In this document: one piece after another, positions 19,942 through 27,899 of the stretch | Layout: the number at the start of each line of letters is the position of its first letter | Numbering within the stretch: the stretch's first letter is position 1 | Assembly (NCBI GenBank): GCA_947427035.1 | Contig: CANEGK010000001.1 | Location: 32,141-96,140, forward strand | Direction: 5' to 3' | DNA from: an uncultured Clostridium sp. | Lineage (GTDB): Bacteria > Bacillota > Clostridia > Oscillospirales > Butyricicoccaceae | DNA length: 64,000 bases | Notes under the pieces: generated by a model | The model's database searches: none | What the model saw: only the letters and a program-made list of their open reading frames with translations | What the model was told of the DNA's origin: nothing | Translations under genes and position numbers: made by a program

Positions 19942-20321
19942 TCTTCCGCCTCCTCTGCCCGGCGCAGGATTTCATACAGCTCGTCGATATCCTGCCTGCT
20001 CAGCGCCTTTTGCCCGGCCATGGAAGAGACCATCATTTGCAGGCTTCCGCCGTAAACTCTGGCCAGAAAGCTCTCCGTCTCGCGCGCAGCGGCGTCTTCA
20101 CGCAAAATCACGGGGTAATACTGGCGCGATCGGCTCCCTTCTTCGAAGCGGACGGCCCCCTTTTCCTCCAGCCGGGAGAGCATGACGAACACCGTATTCT
20201 TTTTCCAGCCGGTTTCCTCTTCCAGCGCCTGCACCAACTGCGCGATGGTGCGCGGCGACTTTTGCCAGAGCAGGTTCATAAGTTTCCACTCCCCGTCCGA
20301 CAATCCTACCTTTTTCTGCAT
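19938..20321 (-). CDS. BlaI/MecI/CopY family repressor
   Basis: 127 residues from the ATG at 20321, which follows GGAGGGAAT. The winged-helix region (LSDGEWKLMNLLWQ, TIAQLVQALEEETGWKKNTV) and the helical dimerisation tail are typical. It should repress its own operon with the M56 gene until the protease is triggered. The start is placed inside the longer frame because the longer version would run across the promoter and operators. Confidence 0.92.
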   Translation of the reverse strand: MQKKVGLSDGEWKLMNLLWQKSPRTIAQLVQALEEETGWKKNTVFVMLSRLEEKGAVRFEEGSRSRQYYPVILREDAAARETESFLARVYGGSLQMMVSSMAGQKALSRQDIDELYEILRRAEEAEE

Positions 20322-20340
20322 ATGGATTCCCTCCGCGTCA

Positions 20341-20384
20341 ACATTTGTTGTCCTTAGTATACCCGTTTGGACAACAAATGTCAA
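20341..20384 (-). promoter_or_regulatory. blaI-M56 promoter with two flanking operators
   Basis: The minus strand carries TTGACA (20379-20384), 17 bases and TATACT (20356-20361), a near-perfect promoter. Two 13-base copies in inverted orientation, 20341-20353 and 20369-20381, bracket it. Each copy is itself a dyad around GACA-N5-TGT(C/T), resembling the ACA/TGT core bound by BlaI proteins. Occupancy of both would cover the -35 and the start site. Confidence 0.85.
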
Positions 20385-20421
20385 CCTGTTATGCAAAAAA
20401 ATAAAAACGGCGCCGCCGCTT

Positions 20422-21093
20422 TTATTTTTCCCTGTCGTTTATACGCCGTACTTTTTTGACGACCGCGCGCTTTGACACGCCGCCAGGCACATATTCGTCT
20501 TTCAAAAAGTTGCGAATCAACCACTCTGTTATTTCGCGCTCATGCCAGCTGCTGTCCCACATATCAAGGCGGTATACCAGCTTGAAAATCAAAGAACTTG
20601 TCACCAGATGAAAGGCTGTCAGCGTACGATCATAGCGCTTCATATCCAAAATGCCCTGCTCGGCGTACTGGCCAAAGGTATATTCATACGCCTTGAGCGA
20701 CTGAACAAAAAATTCCCGCCAGGCCACATAGCCCACTTCATCTTTGAGAGCGCCGGCAAAAATACTGTTGATCACCCGGTGCGACAGCTCGTCACGAAAG
20801 CCATAATCGAGCACCTCGCTGCGTACAAACCTGCAAAAAGATTCGACTGGATTGCGGTTTTTATTGCATTCAACGAAGTTGTCCAAAATGGCGTCGTTAA
20901 TGCGATCAAAAAAATACCGGTAATATTCACGAAACATATCGCTCTTATTTTCAAAATAATAGGCGATGCCGCCTTTATTCAAAAAACTGCGCTGCGCGAT
21001 GTTGGAAAAGGTCACGGCTTCCACGCCTTCTTCGGCAATGATATCCGTAATAGTGTCCAGAATTAGCTGACGGGTGTCCTTCTGCGCTGCCAT
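20422..21093 (-). CDS. TetR/AcrR family transcriptional regulator
   Basis: 223 residues. The N-terminal helix-turn-helix ([38 protein letters not shown]) is typical; the ligand-binding C-terminal half is not assignable. The ATG at 21093 has AGGAGGTG just upstream, so an earlier in-frame ATG was rejected. It is divergent from the solute-binding protein gene at 21244 and may regulate it. Confidence 0.9.
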   Translation of the reverse strand: MAAQKDTRQLILDTITDIIAEEGVEAVTFSNIAQRSFLNKGGIAYYFENKSDMFREYYRYFFDRINDAILDNFVECNKNRNPVESFCRFVRSEVLDYGFRDELSHRVINSIFAGALKDEVGYVAWREFFVQSLKAYEYTFGQYAEQGILDMKRYDRTLTAFHLVTSSLIFKLVYRLDMWDSSWHEREITEWLIRNFLKDEYVPGGVSKRAVVKKVRRINDREK

Positions 21094-21123
21094 GCCTTTC
21101 ACCTCCTGCCACCTATTTTTAAC

Positions 21124-21213
21124 ATTATACACAATTTTTTCGCCAAAGAAAAGCCTTGTTTTGAATCCCGTTCAAATTTTCCGAACTCCGTTTGCGCGCT
21201 GCTGTGTTATAAT
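21124..21213. promoter_or_regulatory. divergent promoters and candidate TetR operator
   Basis: The minus-strand -10 TATAAT (21124-21129) serves the TetR gene; the plus strand has an extended -10, TGTTATAAT (21205-21213), for the transporter gene. Between them lies the palindrome TTTGAA-N5-TTCAAA (21160-21176), a fitting repressor site. Neither promoter has a convincing -35. Confidence 0.5.
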
Positions 21214-21243
21214 TTCAGCATATCAAAGAAGGAGGCTCAATTT

Positions 21244-22815
21244 ATGAAACGCTTTTTTGCCCTGCTCCTTATCTGCTCGCTTTTATTTGCGTTGGCGGCA
21301 GGCTGTTCACAAAAGGATCCCGCTCCCGATGACGGCGCACAGCAGTCCTCCGAGGATGCCAACCAGCCGGACGAACCGCAAAACACCGGCGACGATGACG
21401 TACCTGACACCTTTACCTACCTGTTCATCTTTGACATCAACAACCTTGACCCCCACAACTCGACGGGCGAGCCCAACTTCACCCTGTACAACAACGTATA
21501 CAGCCAGCTGGTCTTTTACAGCGGCAACGACGGCACTATCGAGCCGCAGCTGGCCGAAAGCTGGGACATTTCCGACGACGGCCTCGAGTACACCTTCCAT
21601 CTGCGCAAAGATGTCAAATGGCACAACGGCGACGACTTCAAGGCCAATGACGTCGTGTTCAGCTTTAACCGCGCGTCGACCTCGCCTTATGTTTCATACT
21701 TGACTTCGATGGACAAAATCGAAGCCCTGGACGATTACACCGTCAAGCTGACCCTTAAATATCCGTACTATCCCATTTTGACGCAGCTCGGCTCTCTTTC
21801 TATTGTCAATGAAAAATATGTAACGGAAGTCGGCGAAGGCATTGCCGAAACCATGATGGGCACCGGCCCGTACCGTTTTGTCGAGCATATTGCCGCCGAC
21901 CGTGTCATCCTTGAACGCTTTGACGATTATTTCGGCGGCCCCGCTCCCATCAAAAACATCGTCTGCCGCGTTATTCCCGACACCAACACGGCGGCCATTG
22001 CCATTGAGTCGGGCGACGTCGACTACGGCACTTTGAGCGCCGCTTCGTATGCAACGCTTAAAGACAACCCCAATTTGCAGATCGATCTGCGCTCGATCAA
22101 TGGCGTCACCTTCTGCTGTATGAACAACCTCGTTGCCCCCTATGACAACCCGCTGGTACGCCGCGCTTTTAATATGGCCGTCGACCGCCCGAACTACATT
22201 GCCATCTGCGAAGAGGGCATCGGCAAGCCGACCTGCCACATCTTTGCCGAAGGCTGCGCCGAATTCCCCAAGGATGCCGGCGAGTATGAGTATAACCCGG
22301 AAAAAGCCAAGGAACTGTTGGCCGAAGCCGGCTACCCCGACGGATTCTCTACCACTTTGATCTGCGCGTCCATGCTGTCCAATGTCCGCGCTTCCGAGGT
22401 TTTGCAGCAGGATCTGGCCAAAATCGGCGTCACTGTTTCCATTGAAAATTTGGAAAACAACGCTCTTCTGGCCAACCTGACTTCCAAAAACTATGAGCTG
22501 GGCATGTGTGCCGGCGGCTTTGACCCGGTCATGGATCTCTGGCGCGACATCGTCAGCACCGGCGGCGGCTTTAACTTCGGCGGTTATTCCAACCCCGAAG
22601 TCGACCAGCTGTTTGACACGGCGGCAGCCGAGCCCGACGAGCAAAAGCGCGACGAGTACTATGCGCAGATCGTCCAGTACCTCTTTGACGATGCCGGCTA
22701 TCTGCCGCTCATGCTGCACGAGTCGGCTTATGCCATGAACAAAAAGTTCACCACGGTTCGCCCGCTGGAAACCGCCAGCAAAGTGCGCTTTGACTGGATT
22801 ACCCCTGCAAAGTAA
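21244..22815 (+). CDS. ABC transporter substrate-binding lipoprotein, family 5 (peptide type)
   Basis: 523 residues. A lipobox ends in ALAAGC near residue 21, followed by an acidic, flexible linker rich in D, Q and P. The body has the family 5 hallmarks: [36 protein letters not shown] and [15 protein letters not shown]. It should bind oligopeptides, nickel complexes or similar ligands outside the cell. No permease or ATPase genes are adjacent, so it either uses a transporter encoded elsewhere or acts as a sensor. A terminator follows. GGAGG lies ahead of the ATG. Confidence 0.93.
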   Translation: MKRFFALLLICSLLFALAAGCSQKDPAPDDGAQQSSEDANQPDEPQNTGDDDVPDTFTYLFIFDINNLDPHNSTGEPNFTLYNNVYSQLVFYSGNDGTIEPQLAESWDISDDGLEYTFHLRKDVKWHNGDDFKANDVVFSFNRASTSPYVSYLTSMDKIEALDDYTVKLTLKYPYYPILTQLGSLSIVNEKYVTEVGEGIAETMMGTGPYRFVEHIAADRVILERFDDYFGGPAPIKNIVCRVIPDTNTAAIAIESGDVDYGTLSAASYATLKDNPNLQIDLRSINGVTFCCMNNLVAPYDNPLVRRAFNMAVDRPNYIAICEEGIGKPTCHIFAEGCAEFPKDAGEYEYNPEKAKELLAEAGYPDGFSTTLICASMLSNVRASEVLQQDLAKIGVTVSIENLENNALLANLTSKNYELGMCAGGFDPVMDLWRDIVSTGGGFNFGGYSNPEVDQLFDTAAAEPDEQKRDEYYAQIVQYLFDDAGYLPLMLHESAYAMNKKFTTVRPLETASKVRFDWITPAK

Positions 22816-22834
22816 CGCAACGCTTGCTGCAAAT

Positions 22835-22865
22835 GGGCGCTCTCACAAGAGAGCGCCCATTTTTT
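22835..22865. terminator. bidirectional terminator
   Basis: A perfect 10-base stem (22835-22844, 22849-22858) extended by ATG/CAT pairs, with AAA on the left and six T on the right, between two converging genes. Confidence 0.9.
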
Positions 22866-22868
22866 GTC

Positions 22869-23300
22869 TCATCCCTGAATATGCACGTTGACCACGCCGT
22901 CGATGGCCATCAGACGGCGCGAGACCGCTTCGATGGTGTGCTTCATCTGCCCGGTATGCACCGAAAGACTGATGCTGGCCTCTCCGCCCACTGGAATGTT
23001 CTGGTTGACAGTCAGGACATTAATGCCCGATTTGGCCAACACGTTGAGAAAGGTGGACAGCACGCCCGATTGATCCCGCAAAACAGACTGGATGGTCAGG
23101 ATTTTATCCTGATAGGTTTCCAAAAAGGGCCGGATGCTGTCGCGGTAGCGATAGTACACGCTGCGGCTGATCCCCACCATTTTAACCGCTTCCGTCACGG
23201 TTTTTGCTTTTCCCTGGCGCAGCAGCGATTTGGCTTCACAAACGCCGCGCAGCCCTTCCGGCAGCGCCGATTCGCTGACAATATACTGCTTTTCCGCCAT
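22869..23300 (-). CDS. ACT domain-containing protein (UPF0735/PheB-like)
   Basis: 143 residues. An N-terminal helical, DNA-binding-like region (RQGKAKTVTEAVKMVGISRSVYY) precedes a C-terminal ACT domain (ILTIQSVLRDQSGVLSTFL, NIPVGGEASISLSVHT). Family members are annotated as PheB-like but no chorismate mutase activity is shown. ACT domains usually bind amino acids. It may be a small amino-acid-responsive regulator; that is inference. Confidence 0.88.
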   Translation of the reverse strand: MAEKQYIVSESALPEGLRGVCEAKSLLRQGKAKTVTEAVKMVGISRSVYYRYRDSIRPFLETYQDKILTIQSVLRDQSGVLSTFLNVLAKSGINVLTVNQNIPVGGEASISLSVHTGQMKHTIEAVSRRLMAIDGVVNVHIQG

Positions 23301-23358
23301 CGTCCTTTTCCCCTTTCCGTCATATCAGCCGCCGATGAAAAATTGTATCTGCACAGCT

Positions 23359-24111
23359 TTAACCGCCTATCATGACGCCCACGTTTCCGTGCAGGGCAAT
23401 GCGGACAAGGCCGCAGGCGAGCAGGTGCAGCGGGTAGTACAGATAAAACAGATATTTCATGCCGTGCCACCGCCCACGCTCGCCGTTGTAGCGCTTCAGC
23501 AGCGGAATGGTAAGCGCTGTACACATCTGCATGACTCCGTAAACCGGGTGAATAAAGACGGCGTATACAATCGCGTACATGCTTACCCACAGCATCATAC
23601 CCGCCATCTGCCTTTTAAAATTCCCACGGTTTTGGCCTATATGGACAATAGCCAGCACGGCGATGCAGCTCCAGTCTGCACAGAAGGTGACGGGCGCAAT
23701 GCCCGCCATCATCAGCGTCTTCTGCCACTGCTTCAGACGCCGGCTATCTATAATTACCAGAGCTATCAAGCCCCAAAACAAGGACCAGATGACGCTGGTC
23801 TGGTTGAACACTGAGGTTTTAAAGGGAATAAACGGAATGCCAAAGGCAAAATTATAGGCAAAATGACTGATGAGTGCAAAGATGAGCAGCCGGGCTGCAT
23901 ATTTTCTCCAATCCCGTGTGTAGTGATATCCTTCGGCGATAAAAAACCAGAAAATCGGCGCCGCCAGCCGCCCGATGATATGCAGCGCCAAAATCCACCA
24001 GTCCGTAGGGTAGCCGGGGTACAGCACGGAAACGAAATGATCGATGGTCATCGCCAGCATGGCAATGCATTTTAGCTGATTTCCATTGAATGATTTTCCC
24101 TTTGTCGGCAT
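23359..24111 (-). CDS. TraX family membrane protein
   Basis: 250 residues with about seven membrane helices. The N-terminal LKCIAMLAMTIDHF and the following IGRLAAPIFWFFIAEGYHYT fit the TraX family, related to acyltransferases that acetylate pilin on F plasmids. In Clostridia such chromosomal genes likely modify surface molecules; no conjugation genes are seen here. AAGGTG precedes the start. Confidence 0.88.
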   Translation of the reverse strand: MPTKGKSFNGNQLKCIAMLAMTIDHFVSVLYPGYPTDWWILALHIIGRLAAPIFWFFIAEGYHYTRDWRKYAARLLIFALISHFAYNFAFGIPFIPFKTSVFNQTSVIWSLFWGLIALVIIDSRRLKQWQKTLMMAGIAPVTFCADWSCIAVLAIVHIGQNRGNFKRQMAGMMLWVSMYAIVYAVFIHPVYGVMQMCTALTIPLLKRYNGERGRWHGMKYLFYLYYPLHLLACGLVRIALHGNVGVMIGG

Positions 24112-24294
24112 TTCTTTTCACCTTCACTCTTTATTCTGGCCGGGCCTTTCACACCCTGTTCCAACGCCATATTTTTCATCATTTTTCTTGAAAACGGTAC
24201 CAAAAGTTTTTGTTTATTTTACCATGGAAAACTGCGGACTGCAACGGATGTCGCCCTGACATACGGGCAAACTAGCATCGGGAGGCGAAATTTT

Positions 24295-24723
24295 ATGTCA
24301 CAAACAACCGATTTGCTCAACTTTATCCATCAAAATGCCGAAATGGGCCAAGGTACCATTGAACGGATTTCAAAGATGGTTTCCGACCAGTCGCTTAAAG
24401 ACACGCTGGAGCCGCAGCTGGAGGAATACCGCCGCATGTGCATTGCTTCTGAAGCCCTGCTGTCCGCACAGAAAGCCGATGTCAAAAGCGTCAACCCTAT
24501 GGCAAAGGCTTCGGCTTATCTGAAAATGAACGCCAATATGATGGCCGACAAAACCCCTTCGCATATTTCTGAAATGCTCATTGAAGGCAGCACGATGGGA
24601 ATTGTTGACATCACCAAAAAGCTCAACGAATACAAAGACGCCGACGCGGGCGTCGTGGCTTTAGGCCAGGCACTGCTTAAACAGGAGCAGAACAACATTG
24701 ATCGGCTGAAAAAACACCTGTAA
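24295..24723 (+). CDS. conserved helical hypothetical protein
   Basis: 142 residues that look entirely alpha-helical, with segments such as LLNFIHQNAEMGQGTIERI and ALLKQEQNNIDRLKKHL suggesting a four-helix, ferritin-like bundle. The ExxH-type iron ligands of ferritins are not evident. GGGAGGCG precedes the ATG, and a strong terminator follows, so it is a single-gene unit. Function unknown. Confidence 0.75.
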   Translation: MSQTTDLLNFIHQNAEMGQGTIERISKMVSDQSLKDTLEPQLEEYRRMCIASEALLSAQKADVKSVNPMAKASAYLKMNANMMADKTPSHISEMLIEGSTMGIVDITKKLNEYKDADAGVVALGQALLKQEQNNIDRLKKHL

Positions 24724-24755
24724 TTTCCTGCGCCGGCAGCACTGCGTGCCGGCTC

Positions 24756-24784
24756 AAAAGCCCGGCGGCGTGCCGGGCTTTTTC
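24756..24784 (+). terminator. intrinsic terminator
   Basis: An 11-base stem (24756-24766 with 24772-24782), AAAAGCCCGGC paired with its complement, closes with a T run reaching 24783. Confidence 0.88.
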
Positions 24785-24835
24785 CGTTCTGACTGCTCTT
24801 TGACAAAAGTCCTTCTTTACACATATTTCCTGCCA

Positions 24836-24864
24836 TTGACAGAGCGTGCGCCAGCCTTTACAAT
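24836..24864 (+). promoter_or_regulatory. promoter of the DNA glycosylase gene
   Basis: TTGACA at 24836-24841 and TACAAT at 24859-24864 with a 17-base spacer, followed by AGGAG and the ATG at 24885. Confidence 0.8.
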
Positions 24865-24884
24865 AATCCGCAGGAGATGATTAC

Positions 24885-25382
24885 ATGACGCCGCAAACCT
24901 TATGGCATACCTTGGCGCCGGTTTTTGACAAGCGTTCGCGCGTTTTGATTCTGGGCTCTTTCCCCTCGCCCAAATCGCGTGAAACAGGCTTTTATTATGG
25001 CAATCCGCAAAACCGTTTTTGGCCCGTTATGGCGGCGCTTTGGAGCGAACCCGTCCCCTCGACGCCCGCCGAGCGGCGCGCTTTTGCCCTTCGCCACGGC
25101 ATTGCTCTGTGGGACGTCGTCGCGTCCTGCTCCATCGAGGGCGCCGACGACGGCAGCATTCGCAACGTATCCGTCAACCCGCTGGATATTATTTTATCAC
25201 AGGCTGATATTGCCGCCATTTTTACCTGCGGCGGCAAAGCATCCTCTCTTTATAAAAAGTATTGTCTGCCCGTTACCGGGCGCGCAGCCATTTCTCTGCC
25301 GTCGACCAGCCCGGCGAATTGCCGGCGCAGCCTTGCTTCGCTCGTTGACGCCTATCACATCGTCCGTGACTACACCGGCTGA
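24885..25382 (+). CDS. DNA-deoxyinosine (hypoxanthine-DNA) glycosylase
   Basis: 165 residues of the uracil-DNA glycosylase superfamily. The segment VLILGSFPSPKSRETGFYYGNPQNRFWPVM matches the family that removes hypoxanthine from DNA; a Gly-Asn-Pro-Gln-Asn element forms the active-site loop, and LPSTSPAN near residue 138 is the second conserved motif. It starts base excision repair after adenine deamination. It has its own promoter. Confidence 0.9.
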   Translation: MTPQTLWHTLAPVFDKRSRVLILGSFPSPKSRETGFYYGNPQNRFWPVMAALWSEPVPSTPAERRAFALRHGIALWDVVASCSIEGADDGSIRNVSVNPLDIILSQADIAAIFTCGGKASSLYKKYCLPVTGRAAISLPSTSPANCRRSLASLVDAYHIVRDYTG

Positions 25383-25576
25383 TTGCCCGGGCTTTCTGCT
25401 TGCAGGCCGCTTCTTTGACGGTAAGGTATGTTGTAAGACGAAACTGCCCAGCTCGTTGATCAAAAATACTGCTCCGGCGGTAAACATAGAGGTTTTGTAA
25501 AATTCAAAAAATCTCTTCTAAAATAAGCTTTTGCCGACTTTTCACATACGCTACTCGCAACGCCTGCCCGGAAAGC

Positions 25577-25614
25577 AAAACCGCGGATAAGCGCCTGCTT
25601 ATCCGCGGTTTTTT
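25577..25614. terminator. bidirectional terminator
   Basis: A perfect 16-base stem (25577-25592, 25597-25612) with a 4-base loop and terminal A/T runs on both sides, between converging genes. The 190 bases between the glycosylase stop and this hairpin hold nothing else I can assign. Confidence 0.93.
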
Positions 25615-25626
25615 GTCTTCCGCTGC

Positions 25627-25896
25627 TTAAACTATCGCCAATTTTTCCGCGCAGTCCTGTCCGTCAATGTGATACAACGCATAGGTTTTCACATCAACTG
25701 GAAACCCGTTCCGCAGTGCCTCTTCCAGCGCTGCCTGCTCCGGCTCTTCCACACGGATGGCAATACCACAGGACGCCGAAATACAGCGCGGCACCGGCAT
25801 GACGGCATGGCATACCCTGCCTTTCAGATGCTTTTGCGCTGCCATCGCGGCGTGGGTCGACTCAAATGTTAAGGCCAGATAGCCGCCCTTTTCCAT
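25627..25896 (-). CDS. DUF3343 putative Se/S carrier-like protein
   Basis: 89 residues. The pattern YLALTFESTHAAMAAQKHLK, then VPRCISASCGIAIRVE with two cysteines, fits DUF3343, a family described as a putative selenium/sulfur carrier. It overlaps yedF by one base (TAATG), so it is translationally coupled to it. The two are commonly found together, which supports a joint job in handling selenium or persulfide sulfur. Confidence 0.85.
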   Translation of the reverse strand: MEKGGYLALTFESTHAAMAAQKHLKGRVCHAVMPVPRCISASCGIAIRVEEPEQAALEEALRNGFPVDVKTYALYHIDGQDCAEKLAIV

Positions 25897-26480
25897 TACA
25901 GCGAAACAACCTTGTCGGCATACAGCATACGCTGTGTGATATCAAACATATTGCTGACCGTGCCAATTTGCAGTTTATCGGCAATGCCAAAGAAATTCAG
26001 GCAAGTGCCGCAGACAAGGATTTCAACTCCACGGTTTTGCATATCGCGCAAGTGTTCGACGACCTGCTCATTGAATACAGGCAGACGCACACCGCCATTC
26101 ATGAACAGAATGGCCGATGGCAGCTCGTTTTCCTGTGCAATAGTGTAAAAGTACATCTTTATCAGATTGGCGCCCAGTTCGTCATCGCCGCTGCCCAAAA
26201 CGTCACGGCCGGCAAAGACGACCCAGCTGCCGCCCTTTTCTTCCGCTTCAACACAGCAGCACGCTTCGCCGTTTTTGGAAAAGGACACGCGGTAAGCGCC
26301 GTCTTTTTCTTCCGTCGCCGCTGTAAAACCGCGGCTGCCGGCCAGCTTCTCCAGGTTGCGCACCGCCGTCTGATTGTCTACCTCAACGACAAAGGCACTT
26401 TCGCCTCCTTCGATTTCTTTCTTTGCCAGAATGACGGGGATCGGGCAGTTTTTGCCTTTTGCATCGATCAGCTTGCTCAT
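25896..26480 (-). CDS. yedF: YedF-type sulfurtransferase-like selenium metabolism protein
   Basis: 194 residues from the ATG at 26480, which has AGGAGG upstream; a longer in-frame extension overlaps the zinc-ribbon gene and is not used. The N-terminal TusA-like domain has DAKGKNCPIPVILAKKEIE with the conserved Cys-Pro. The C-terminal DsrE-like domain contains VLGSGDDELGANLIKMY and EILVCGTCLNFFGI. Its family is linked by genome context to selenium use; the cysteine would carry sulfur or selenium. No selD or selA is visible in the window. Confidence 0.92.
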   Translation of the reverse strand: MSKLIDAKGKNCPIPVILAKKEIEGGESAFVVEVDNQTAVRNLEKLAGSRGFTAATEEKDGAYRVSFSKNGEACCCVEAEEKGGSWVVFAGRDVLGSGDDELGANLIKMYFYTIAQENELPSAILFMNGGVRLPVFNEQVVEHLRDMQNRGVEILVCGTCLNFFGIADKLQIGTVSNMFDITQRMLYADKVVSL

Positions 26481-26484
26481 TTTC

Positions 26485-26952
26485 TCAGTCCTCCTGTATT
26501 TTGGCGCCGCAGCTGCCGCAAAAACGGGCGTCCGGCGCAAGCTCTGCGCCGCACTGTGCGCAAAACTCCTTTTCCTGTGCTTCGATTTTTGCGCCGCAGC
26601 TGCTACAGAATTGCGCGTTTTTGGGCACCTCTGCGCCGCAGTTTTGGCAGGCCGCCGTTGTTTCAGATACAGCTTTGGCGCTTTCTTCTTTTCTTTTCTG
26701 AATCTCGGCGTACAGCTCGGCGACAGCCTCTTCCGCCGCCTGAATATTGCGGCATTGCTCCATAACGGTTTCATCGTACTGCCGGCCCTCTAAATACTGG
26801 CTGTAAATATACTGGCCCAGCTCTTTTTTCAGCGCGTCTATCGCATTTTCTTCGCTTTTTGCCCGGCTGGAAAGGCGCCCGGTTTCAATGAGCTCATTGG
26901 TTTTATCGCCGACATTTTTGGCCAACTCACCCAATTTATCCAACAGTGCCAT
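26485..26952 (-). CDS. zinc-ribbon protein with N-terminal coiled coil
   Basis: 155 residues. An N-terminal helical part (LDKLGELAKNVGDKTNELIE) is followed by two CxxC-CxxC zinc ribbons (CQNCGAEVP to CSSCGAKIE; CAQCGAELA to CGSCGAKIQ). Its last bases are 4 from yedF, so it is the first gene of a three-gene unit. Function unknown; such proteins often act as membrane- or phage-shock-like adaptors, which is only a suggestion. Confidence 0.85.
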   Translation of the reverse strand: MALLDKLGELAKNVGDKTNELIETGRLSSRAKSEENAIDALKKELGQYIYSQYLEGRQYDETVMEQCRNIQAAEEAVAELYAEIQKRKEESAKAVSETTAACQNCGAEVPKNAQFCSSCGAKIEAQEKEFCAQCGAELAPDARFCGSCGAKIQED

Positions 26953-26990
26953 TTTACAGTTCCTCCTTGTTATATGGTTTGATTTTCTTT

Positions 26991-27019
26991 ATCATAGCGT
27001 ATTTGTCCCCACGGATCAA
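26991..27019 (-). promoter_or_regulatory. promoter of the zinc-ribbon/yedF/DUF3343 unit
   Basis: On the minus strand TTGATC (27014-27019), 17 bases and TATGAT (26991-26996), about 40 bases ahead of the ATG. Confidence 0.65.
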
Positions 27020-27136
27020 GAGACGATAAAATAAATTCACAAACGGAACCGGGACTGGCAACGGACAACAATCAGCCCGCATATTTTGAGGTTACAGCGG
27101 ATTTTTACCGCAAACCGTACAAGGGGGTCGCTTATT

Positions 27137-27832
27137 GTGTTTTCATCGCTGCTTCTGTTCGCCAATACGTTGTTTTTCATGCTCCGCATCTCGCCCGGAG
27201 CCGGTTCTTTCCCCAAGCCGCTCAGCGCCCAGGAAGAACGCGACGCCCTTGAGCGGATGGCGCAGGGCGACGCCCAGGCCCGCAATCTTCTGATCGAACA
27301 CAATCTTCGCCTCGTCGCGCACGTCGTCAAAAAATATTATGCCGCCAAAGAAGAACAGGATGACCTTATCTCCATCGGCACCATCGGGCTCATCAAAGCC
27401 ATTTCATCCTTTGATGTTTCAAAAGGCGCCAAACTGGCCACCTATGCCGCACGATGTGTGGAAAACGAGATTTTGATGTACTTCCGGGCCACCAAAAAGC
27501 AAGGCTGCGAGGTATCGCTCTCCGAACCGATTGACAGCGACAAAGACGGCAACGCCCTTTCCCTGCTCGACGTCATCAGCAGCGACGACAACATGCTGGA
27601 AGAAATTGACCTGAGTGATCAGCAGATCCGTTTATACCGCTATATGGCCGAAGCGCTTGAGGAACGGGAGCGCGACATCCTTTTCATGCGCTATGGGCTT
27701 TTGGGCCGAAAGGCGCTGACACAGCGTGAGGTTGCAGAAAAATGCGGCATCTCACGCTCTTATGTGTCGCGCATTGAGAAAAAAGCGCTGGGAAAGCTGT
27801 CGCATTGTTTTCAAGACCCTGTGCATCTGTGA
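27137..27832 (+). CDS. sigK: RNA polymerase sporulation sigma factor SigK (pro-form)
   Basis: About 231 residues from the GTG at 27137, chosen because AAGGGGGT lies eight bases upstream. The first 20 residues are hydrophobic (SSLLLFANTLFFML), matching the membrane-tethering pro-sequence of pro-SigK that is cleaved in the mother cell. Region 2 (LLIEHNLRLVAHVVKKYY, DDLISIGTIGLIKAI) and region 4 (LTQREVAEKCGISRSYVSRIEKKAL) are intact. Unlike Bacillus subtilis, the gene is not split by a skin-type element. Mature SigK drives late spore coat and cortex genes. Confidence 0.93.
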   Translation: MFSSLLLFANTLFFMLRISPGAGSFPKPLSAQEERDALERMAQGDAQARNLLIEHNLRLVAHVVKKYYAAKEEQDDLISIGTIGLIKAISSFDVSKGAKLATYAARCVENEILMYFRATKKQGCEVSLSEPIDSDKDGNALSLLDVISSDDNMLEEIDLSDQQIRLYRYMAEALEERERDILFMRYGLLGRKALTQREVAEKCGISRSYVSRIEKKALGKLSHCFQDPVHL

Positions 27833-27899
27833 AGCTTTAAAGAGCGCTTAACCGCAGTGTCTTTTCCGTCTCCGCCCTGTGAACAGGGGCAGGCGGCCC

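Noticed and set aside
23359..24111. Sign of a conjugative element from the TraX-like gene
   Set aside because: No relaxase, type IV secretion or integrase gene is near; chromosomal TraX-like acyltransferases are common in Clostridia.
25197..25487. Minus-strand frame of 96 codons overlapping the glycosylase gene
   Set aside because: It lies mostly inside a confidently assigned gene, has no ribosome-binding site and shows only a weak resemblance to small carrier-type proteins.
26485..26774. N-terminal extension of yedF into the zinc-ribbon gene
   Set aside because: The extension is the antisense-free alternative frame of the upstream gene; the ATG at 26480 has AGGAGG and begins exactly at the TusA-like domain.
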